DNA from: CAKKQX01 sp046313915
Lineage (GTDB): Bacteria; Pseudomonadota; Gammaproteobacteria; Burkholderiales; SG8-41
Reading direction: 5' to 3'
DNA: 24,798 nucleotides
Assembly: GCA_046313915.1 (NCBI GenBank)
Contig: JBKBXX010000040.1
Span: 1-24,798, forward strand
Positions 18,693-24,798 of this stretch are shown one piece after another. The translations under genes and the position numbers were made by a program. The notes below the pieces were generated by a model. It was not told the origin of the DNA, did not search any database, and worked only from the letters and a program-made list of their open reading frames with translations. Each line of letters starts with the position of its first letter. Positions within the stretch are counted from its first letter, which is position 1.

Positions 18693-18746
18693 CGCGCGTT
18701 GTCCGTGCGCCGTCCGTAAAACCTTACTGCAGACGTGGCAACCGGA

Positions 18747-19535
18747 TCACGTGTCCGACTTGACCAGCACGATTTTCTGGTACATGCCGCCGAAATAGGT
18801 GTCTTTGGATATGCCGGCTATCGGCGCATCCGGGGGCAGATAATCGCTGATTTCGTGGTGCCACAGATCCGGCGCAAAAGGTTCGAGCGTATCCAGGATG
18901 AACTTGAGAAAACCGCGCAGCGGATGCCAGCGCCGTGGCTGGTGATAATCGATGATGATGACTTTCCCGCCGGGTCTGACCACCCTGATCGCTTCGGCGA
19001 GCGTGCGCCGCCGTACGGCTTCGGGCTGCTCGTGGAGCAGCATGTAGAGCAGCGCCCGGTCGTAGGTGGCGTCGGCAAAACCCAATGCAGCCGAGTCGCG
19101 TTGTATCAGGGATACCGTGGTGTCGGCCGGAAGCTTGCGCCGCAGGTTTTCCAGCTGCGCTGGCACCACGTCCACCACGTCGAGCGAGCCGTGCTGCGCC
19201 AGCTTTTCGCTGACACGCAGGGTGAGATCGCCGTAGACACAGGCCACCTGCAACGTCCTGCCCGCGGCGTCGTGTCCGAATTCCTCGAGCGCGACATCGA
19301 TCAGGCGCGAATAATTGCCGAACAGGATGAGATTGACGAGCCACTTGCGCTCGAAAAACCGTATCGCCCACGGCCGCACGTAAGCCCACCAGTATACCCG
19401 CTCAAGATACTCGGGAATGGCCACGGCACTCAGCTGGATCGTCGGGATTGCCGGGACTTCGGGCGGAAAATCCGTTATGGCAATGGCAGTCGGTGTTCTC
19501 CGGTTCAACAACGGGTTGTTCTTTTCGATGATCAT
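18747..19535 (-). CDS. rquA: Rhodoquinone biosynthesis protein RquA
   Basis: A 262-aa class I SAM-methyltransferase-fold protein that I recognise as RquA. RquA is known to use SAM as an amino donor, replacing a methoxy group of ubiquinone to give rhodoquinone. Family-like stretches are VYWWAYVRPWAIRFFERKWL (47-66), VNLILFGNYSRL (67-78), the glycine-poor SAM loop QVACVYGDLT (96-105), DVVDVVPAQLENLRRKLP (119-136), LLHEQPEAVRRRTLAEA (166-182), RVVRPGGKVIIIDYH (184-198) and the ending TYFGGMYQKIV. Ordinary methyltransferases have a Gly-rich motif I instead. ATG 19535 follows GGAGAG at nine bases. It precedes tpiA on the same strand. The alternative, another UbiE-related methyltransferase, is less likely. 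Confidence 0.87.
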   Translation of the reverse strand: MIIEKNNPLLNRRTPTAIAITDFPPEVPAIPTIQLSAVAIPEYLERVYWWAYVRPWAIRFFERKWLVNLILFGNYSRLIDVALEEFGHDAAGRTLQVACVYGDLTLRVSEKLAQHGSLDVVDVVPAQLENLRRKLPADTTVSLIQRDSAALGFADATYDRALLYMLLHEQPEAVRRRTLAEAIRVVRPGGKVIIIDYHQPRRWHPLRGFLKFILDTLEPFAPDLWHHEISDYLPPDAPIAGISKDTYFGGMYQKIVLVKSDT

Positions 19536-19711
19536 TGGCAGTGGCTCTCCGGCAAATTCAGAAAATATGCGCGTCGCGCGCAACCCACATCCGCAAACCG
19601 GGAACCGGCGACTGCCGAGCACGACGGCTGACGAAACCCTGCGCGCTCGAGAAACCGGCCGCTCATCAGTCGCTTTTCCCGTTCAACACAAAAAAAACGC
19701 AACCGCAGCCA

Positions 19712-19753
19712 ATGATGCTCGATCCGGCCGGCCGTGCGTTTGACAAATATCAA
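19712..19753 (-). promoter_or_regulatory. Class II FNR-type promoter for rquA
   Basis: The - strand reads TTGATATTTGTCAA at 19740-19753, nine of ten matches to TTGAT-N4-ATCAA with a perfect TTGA-N6-TCAA core, within a wider GTTTGA/TCAAAC inverted repeat. A -10-like CATCAT lies at 19712-19717, exactly 22 bp from the box. This is the spacing that places an FNR box at -41.5. The predicted start near 19705 leaves a leader of about 170 nt before rquA. Confidence 0.6.
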
Positions 19754-19834
19754 ACCTCTGCGCTTTTGTGTCGGATTTTCCGGGAAACGTGCTGCGGGGA
19801 CGGCCGCCGCCATATCACCGCGAGATCACCCGAA

Positions 19835-19863
19835 GCGGCCGGTGGCATAGCGGCTCCGGCCGC
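19835..19863 (-). terminator. GC-rich hairpin downstream of pstB
   Basis: A perfect 8-bp inverted repeat GCGGCCGG/CCGGCCGC with a 13-nt loop, 65 bp beyond the pstB stop. No T-run follows, so it is a weak candidate terminator or an mRNA-end stabiliser. Confidence 0.35.
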
Positions 19864-19927
19864 CGCTCGCGCAGCTTGTACTTGCGGCAACCACAAGTTA
19901 GCCTACGCTGTTACAGCACGAAACAAA

Positions 19928-20743
19928 TTAACCGAATCTACCCGTGATGTAATCTTCGGTCTGCTTGTTCTGGGGTTTGATGAATATGGCGTCGGTGGCG
20001 CCGAACTCGATCAGCTCGCCAAGATACATGTAGGCGGTGTAATCCGACACCCGCGCCGCCTGCTGCATGTTGTGGGTCACGATCAGGATCGTGACTTTTT
20101 CCTTGAGATCGGCGATCAACTGTTCGATGCTGGCGGTGGCGATCGGGTCGAGTGCCGAAGTCGGTTCGTCGAACAGCAGGATCTCGGGATCGGTTGCGAG
20201 CGCGCGCGCAATGCACAGCCGCTGCTGCTGGCCGCCCGAGAGATTGAACGCGAGCTCGTGGAGACGGTCCTTGACCTCGTTCCACAGCGCTGCGCCGTGC
20301 AGCGCCTCTTCCACCTTGTCGTCGAGCAATGCGCGCTTCCTCTCGCCGCGCACCCTGAGTCCGTAGGCCACGTTTTCGTATATCGTCTTCGGAAACGGAT
20401 TGGGCTTCTGAAACACCATGCTGATGCGCATCCTGACCTCGATCGGGTCAACGGCTGGGCTGAGCAGGTCGGTATTGTCGGGGTAGAGCATGATCTGCCC
20501 TTCGTAGCGGTTGCCCGGATACAGGTCGTGCATGCGATTGAAGCAGCGCAGATAAGTCGATTTGCCGCAGCCCGAGGGGCCGATCAGCGCCGTCACCTTT
20601 TTTTCGTAAAGCGGCATGCTGATGTTCTTCAACGCCCGGAAATCGCCATAGTAGAAACTGAGGTTTTTTGACTCCGATTTTTTGGGCGGGACCGGGCCGG
20701 CCGCGGTCGCAGGAGAAATTGCGGCAGTAGTCATGCTTACCAT
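19928..20743 (-). CDS. pstB: Phosphate ABC transporter ATP-binding protein PstB
   Basis: A 271-aa cytoplasmic ATPase that powers phosphate uptake. Walker A is GPSGCGKST (55-63), the Q-loop is Q112, the ABC signature is LSGGQQQR (168-175), Walker B is ILLFDEPTSALDP (188-200) and the switch histidine is H224. The PstB-specific FQKPNPFP follows the Q-loop. ATG 20743 overlaps the pstA end by seven bases and has GAGGAA upstream; ATG 20734 is an alternative. It is the last gene of the pst cluster; no phoU follows. Confidence 0.96.
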   Translation of the reverse strand: MVSMTTAAISPATAAGPVPPKKSESKNLSFYYGDFRALKNISMPLYEKKVTALIGPSGCGKSTYLRCFNRMHDLYPGNRYEGQIMLYPDNTDLLSPAVDPIEVRMRISMVFQKPNPFPKTIYENVAYGLRVRGERKRALLDDKVEEALHGAALWNEVKDRLHELAFNLSGGQQQRLCIARALATDPEILLFDEPTSALDPIATASIEQLIADLKEKVTILIVTHNMQQAARVSDYTAYMYLGELIEFGATDAIFIKPQNKQTEDYITGRFG

Positions 20744-21663
20744 TTCAGGTTTTTCCTCAGCCGATAACGCAGATAGATCGCGAGCGCATTCATCGACAGC
20801 GTCATGATCACCAGCACCAGACCCGCAGCCGCCGCATTATGGTGAAACGCCGCTTCGGGCCGCGAAGTCCAGTTGAACATCTGGATCGGCATCACCGTGA
20901 ACGGCGACATGAGCCACTCGAAGGACAGGAACGGAAACTCCGTCGCAACCGGCGCCGGCGGCAGGAATGCGATGAAAGTGAGCGCGCCGATGGTGATCAC
21001 CGGTGCGGTCTCGCCGATGGCGCGCGACATGCCGATGATGACGCCGGTGAGAATGCCGCCGCGCGCATACGGCAGGATGTGATCGGAGGTCGTCTGCCAC
21101 TTGGTCGCGCCAAGGGCATAGGCGCCTTCGCGAATCGCCGCCGGGATCGCGCGGATCGCTTCGCGGGTCGCCACGATCACCACCGGCAGGATCAGCAGCG
21201 CGAGCGTGAGCCCCGCCGTCAGAATGCTCTGGCCGAGCCCAAAACCGTACACGAACAGGCCCAGCGCGAGCAGCCCGTAGACGATGGACGGCACGCCGGC
21301 GAGATTGGTGACGTTGATCTCGATGAGATCGGTCATCCAGTTGCGGGGGGCGTACTCCTCGAGGTAGACGCCGGCTCCGACACCCAGCGGCACCGCCACC
21401 ATGGCGGTAACGAACATGACCAGCGTCGAGCCGACCATCGCCGGCAGTATGCCCGCCTGGTCGGGCCTGCGCGACGGGAAGTTGGTGAAAAATTCCCACG
21501 ACAGCCGCGGCGCGCCGTCAATGACCATCTGCGCGAACAGCACGGCGAAGGTGAGCACGCCTATCATCAGCGCCAGCAGCCCGACGAGCCCGAAAATGAT
21601 GTCCCAGCGCTTGTGCGAGGCGATCAGCGCACGGATTTCCTGGGCGCGGGCGGTTTCACTCAT
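20737..21663 (-). CDS. pstA: Phosphate ABC transporter permease PstA
   Basis: A 308-aa inner-membrane permease with about six helices. The EAA-type loop that docks PstB reads AIREGAYALGATKWQT followed by GMSRAIGETAPV. ATG 21663 lies two bases after the pstC stop; the longer frame upstream overlaps pstC and is rejected. A modest AGGTG ribosome site is present. It pairs with PstC to form the phosphate channel. Confidence 0.95.
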   Translation of the reverse strand: MSETARAQEIRALIASHKRWDIIFGLVGLLALMIGVLTFAVLFAQMVIDGAPRLSWEFFTNFPSRRPDQAGILPAMVGSTLVMFVTAMVAVPLGVGAGVYLEEYAPRNWMTDLIEINVTNLAGVPSIVYGLLALGLFVYGFGLGQSILTAGLTLALLILPVVIVATREAIRAIPAAIREGAYALGATKWQTTSDHILPYARGGILTGVIIGMSRAIGETAPVITIGALTFIAFLPPAPVATEFPFLSFEWLMSPFTVMPIQMFNWTSRPEAAFHHNAAAAGLVLVIMTLSMNALAIYLRYRLRKNLKW

Positions 21664-21665
21664 GT

Positions 21666-22619
21666 TCAATACACCTGGCGATAACGTTTGCGCAGCAGGT
21701 GGCCGAGCACGTTGAAAAACAGCGTGAGCAACGCCAGCGTGAGGCCCGCGGCGAAAATCGTCTGATAGCCTATGCTGCCGTGCGGCAGATCGCCGAGGGC
21801 CACCTGCACGATGAAAGCGGTGATCGTCGCTGCCGGTTCCATCGGGTTCCACGTCAGATTGGGCTGCATGCCGGCAGCCACTGCAAGTATCATGGTTTCA
21901 CCGACCGCGCGCGAGATGCCGAGGATGTAGGCCGCGGCAATGCCCGAGAATGCCGCCGGCGTCACCACGCGGGTCGCCGTCTGGAAGCGGGTGGCGCCCA
22001 TCGCGTAAGAACCCTCGCGCAGACTCATCGGCACCGCGCGCATCGCATCCTCGGCAACCGAGCTGATGTACGGGATGATCATGATGCCCATCACCAGGCC
22101 GGCAGAAAGCAGGTTGAAGCCGGGCAGCCCGGGAAAGATCTTCTGCAGCAGCGGCGTCACGAACAACAGCGCAAAATAGCCATAGACTATGGTCGGAATC
22201 CCGCCCAGCAGCTCAAGGAAAGGCTTGGCCACTTCGCGCACCGAGAACGGCGCAAACTCCGAAAGATAAATCGCGATGATGGTGCCGAACGGAATCGCGA
22301 CCAGCAGCGCCACGGCCGAGCTCACCAGCGTGCCCGACAACAGCGGCATGATGCCAAAGTGCGCATCGGCGAACAGCGGCGTCCATTGCGTATCGGTCAG
22401 AAAATCCCACAGCGACACGTGCTTGAAAAACTCGAAAGACTCGTAGAGCAGGATGCCGACGATGCCGAGGGTGGTCACCACCGACACCGAAGCGGCCAGG
22501 AACAGGGTGAGCTCGATGATGCGCTCCTTGACGTTGCGCAGCTTGCGGCGCGCCAGCCTGTCACTGACAAAATGTTCCGGCACGGTATCCATTGCAGGAG
22601 CGTGAAGAATCGGGGTCAT
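21666..22619 (-). CDS. pstC: Phosphate ABC transporter permease PstC
   Basis: A 317-aa inner-membrane permease, the partner of PstA. The coupling loop reads SLREGSYAMGATRFQT followed by GISRAVGETMIL. A first helix near residues 37-60 is followed by a periplasmic loop typical of PstC. ATG 22619 is used; ATG 22592 (MDTVPEHF) is a possible shorter start. Neither has a clear Shine-Dalgarno sequence. It is separated from pstS by 105 bp that contain a strong terminator, so its expression probably depends on read-through. Confidence 0.95.
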   Translation of the reverse strand: MTPILHAPAMDTVPEHFVSDRLARRKLRNVKERIIELTLFLAASVSVVTTLGIVGILLYESFEFFKHVSLWDFLTDTQWTPLFADAHFGIMPLLSGTLVSSAVALLVAIPFGTIIAIYLSEFAPFSVREVAKPFLELLGGIPTIVYGYFALLFVTPLLQKIFPGLPGFNLLSAGLVMGIMIIPYISSVAEDAMRAVPMSLREGSYAMGATRFQTATRVVTPAAFSGIAAAYILGISRAVGETMILAVAAGMQPNLTWNPMEPAATITAFIVQVALGDLPHGSIGYQTIFAAGLTLALLTLFFNVLGHLLRKRYRQVY

Positions 22620-22673
22620 TGGAATTTCGTGCAGCGATTATCCCAGTTTGGAGGCGGTCCGGCCACTGCCCCC

Positions 22674-22704
22674 AAAAAAACGGGAGGGCCGGCCCGCCCT
22701 CCCG
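22674..22704 (-). terminator. Rho-independent terminator after pstS
   Basis: On the - strand a perfect 9-bp stem (CGGGAGGGC / GCCCTCCCG, 6-nt loop) is followed directly by seven T. It starts 20 bp after the pstS stop. Partial termination here would give more binding protein than permease, as in other pst operons. Confidence 0.9.
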
Positions 22705-22724
22705 CGGCGCCAAGTCGCTGAAAA

Positions 22725-23735
<1,011 letters not shown>

Positions 23736-23783
23736 GCGTTTTCTCCTGTCGATACGTTGTCATATAACGTCCACGTCGAAAGC

Positions 23784-23817
23784 ATGGTAACCGCAGCGTG
23801 TTACAGCTTCATGACAA
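23784..23817 (-). promoter_or_regulatory. Pho box and -10 of the pstS promoter
   Basis: On the - strand TTGTCAT (23811-23817), GAAG and CTGTAAC (23800-23806) form two 7-bp half-sites with 11-bp periodicity, as in PhoB boxes. Ten bases further is -10 TACCAT (23784-23789), the expected spacing for a PhoB-activated promoter lacking a -35. The predicted start near 23777 is about 42 bp before the pstS ATG. Confidence 0.8.
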
Positions 23818-23964
23818 TCAAGGCAAGGCAAGGGCCCCTCCCCTTAATGATCCTGCAATATTGACCTGCGATATTTCGCCGTCGATAGCAGGCAACCCGG
23901 AAAGCCCACCGGATTGTCGCCGGCACATTGAAACGATTTGATTATGACTGGCAAAGAGGAGTTT

Positions 23965-24285
23965 ATGACGATCAGACGCGTGATTCTGGAAGCCGATGCT
24001 GCCGATCCTGTCTTTTTTTTGTTGACTGCCTACATCGAAGCGATGCGCTTCTATGTCAGGCAAAACGATGGGTTTGCGCGTTTAATGCGTTTGCCCCTGG
24101 GCGGCATGGACGACATCAGGGTGCGGCTCGACGAACTCAAACTGCTGGCCCGCGACCCGTTGCTGAACCAGAACGGAGTATATGACGATGTGCTCGACGA
24201 GGCCATCGGCATCTTCAGCGCGGCATTCAACCGCCTGCAGTTCCTCGCCCGGGAAAAGCAGGCGAAGCAGTTGGCCAATACTTAG
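23965..24285 (+). CDS. Unrecognised 106-aa protein
   Basis: I do not recognise this family. The product is short, probably mostly helical, with no signal peptide, no clear membrane helix and no cysteine or metal motif. It begins MTIRRVILEADAADPVFFLL and has an amphipathic Arg/Leu-rich middle. ATG 23965 follows AGAGGAG immediately upstream; an ATG at 23944 is in frame but lacks a ribosome site. An 8-T run (24013-24020) lies within the codons. It is divergent from pstS and ends 31 bp before dgkA, so the two are probably cotranscribed. The good ribosome site and spacing make it a likely real gene; its function is unknown. Confidence 0.72.
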   Translation: MTIRRVILEADAADPVFFLLTAYIEAMRFYVRQNDGFARLMRLPLGGMDDIRVRLDELKLLARDPLLNQNGVYDDVLDEAIGIFSAAFNRLQFLAREKQAKQLANT

Positions 24286-24316
24286 CGTCGGCAAACCCGC
24301 AGCCCCCTGACGAAAA

Positions 24317-24685
24317 ATGGAAAGCCCCCACAAAGGCAAGACCGGCCTGCAACGCATCTGGAATGCGTTTTTTTATTCGCTCGACGGGCTGGCGGCCGCA
24401 TTCAGGCACGAGGACGCATTCCGCCAGGAAATACTGCTCGCGCTGGTGCTGATCCCCATCGCGCTTTATCTGCCGGTGGGCGGCGCCGGCAAGGGATTGA
24501 TGGTGGCGAGTGTATTGCTGGTGCTGATCACGGAACTCCTCAACTCCGCCATCGAGGCCGTGACGGACCGCGTTTCGCTCGAAGACCACCGGCTTGCCAA
24601 GCGCGCCAAGGATATGGGCAGCGCCGCGGTGATGTTGTCGCTGGTCAACGTTCCGATGGTCTGGTTGCTCGTAATCCTTGGCTGA
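24317..24685 (+). CDS. dgkA: Diacylglycerol kinase
   Basis: A 122-aa small inner-membrane kinase that phosphorylates diacylglycerol to phosphatidic acid, recycling lipid released during membrane and osmoprotectant metabolism. The catalytic signature ELLNSAIEAVTDR (about 73-85) and the following RAKDMGSAAV are intact, with three hydrophobic helices and an N-terminal amphipathic region, the size expected for the family. The usual EAVVDR reads EAVTDR. The ribosome site is weak. Confidence 0.94.
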   Translation: MESPHKGKTGLQRIWNAFFYSLDGLAAAFRHEDAFRQEILLALVLIPIALYLPVGGAGKGLMVASVLLVLITELLNSAIEAVTDRVSLEDHRLAKRAKDMGSAAVMLSLVNVPMVWLLVILG

Positions 24686-24764
24686 TTCGCAATGCATCGT
24701 TTTCTCATCACGAGCGTCACAAAATCATAATCTAAACTTAATCAAACTGTCTTCATCGCGCGCG

Positions 24765-24798
24765 ATGATGCGTGCCATGGACAGCCAGCAGATCATCC
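24765..24798 (+). other. Possible start of a gene cut by the right edge
   Basis: An open frame from ATG 24765 (or ATG 24777, reading MDSQQII) runs off the window. There is no clear ribosome site and too little sequence to identify it. The 79 bp between dgkA and this ATG contain AT-rich sequence with a possible -10 (CATAAT, 24726-24731) but no matching -35. Confidence 0.25.

Larger units (their letters stand above)
19536..19927. other. 392-bp non-coding region between pstB and rquA
   Basis: No convincing gene is seen on either strand. The region holds an FNR-type palindrome and -10 upstream of rquA, an 8-bp-stem hairpin near the pstB end, and a small palindrome GCTGTTACAGC (19908-19918). It forms the rquA leader and the 3' flank of the pst genes. 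The phoU gene that often follows pstB is absent. Confidence 0.7.

Noticed and set aside
24265..24316. A terminator between the unknown small gene and dgkA
   Set aside because: No inverted repeat or T-run is visible. The short gap favours cotranscription.
24711..24750. A possible Pho box after dgkA (GCGTCAC and later CTGTCTT)
   Set aside because: The half-sites are not spaced at 11 bp and the second half is poor, unlike the clear box upstream of pstS.

Overview
This window looks like the chromosome of a GC-rich betaproteobacterium. The evidence is the gene order tpiA, secG, tRNA-Leu, nuoA to nuoN, and the betaproteobacterial style of the Nuo proteins. No genus can be fixed from the sequence alone. 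I saw no insertion sequences, phage genes, CRISPR arrays or rRNA genes.

Layout. At the left edge a PAS-GGDEF-EAL cyclic-di-GMP signalling protein (+ strand, 5' end outside the window) converges on a Nudix ADP-sugar pyrophosphatase gene. From about 19.5 kb down to 1.8 kb every gene is on the - strand. Read in the direction of transcription they are rquA (rhodoquinone biosynthesis), tpiA, secG, tRNA-Leu(GAG), the complete 14-gene nuoABCDEFGHIJKLMN operon for respiratory complex I, and the Nudix gene. Upstream of rquA, also on the - strand, is the phosphate transporter set pstS-pstC-pstA-pstB, with a PhoB-type box before pstS and a rho-independent terminator between pstS and pstC. Reading rightwards from the divergent pstS region are an unrecognised small gene and dgkA (diacylglycerol kinase). 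The last bases may start another gene.

How it fits together. Complex I oxidises NADH and reduces quinone. RquA converts ubiquinone to the low-potential rhodoquinone, which lets complex I pass electrons to fumarate when oxygen is scarce. Finding rquA just upstream of the tpiA/secG/nuo block suggests a low-oxygen respiratory neighbourhood. Two FNR-type palindromes (TTGA-N6-TCAA) support this. One lies at 19740-19753 upstream of rquA, exactly 22 nt from a plausible -10 as in class II FNR-activated promoters. The other lies at 17433-17446, just upstream of the tRNA/nuo segment. This anaerobic reading is inference; fumarate reductase and an FNR-family regulator are not in the window.

Other points. 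The only two sizeable gaps in the otherwise tightly packed 3' half of the nuo operon (nuoI-nuoJ and nuoJ-nuoK) are both filled with degenerate 7-bp tandem repeats arranged as two opposing arms. NuoG lacks two of the four cysteines of the optional N7 cluster. The EAL protein reads EIL in its signature and lacks the GGDEF inhibitory-site aspartate.
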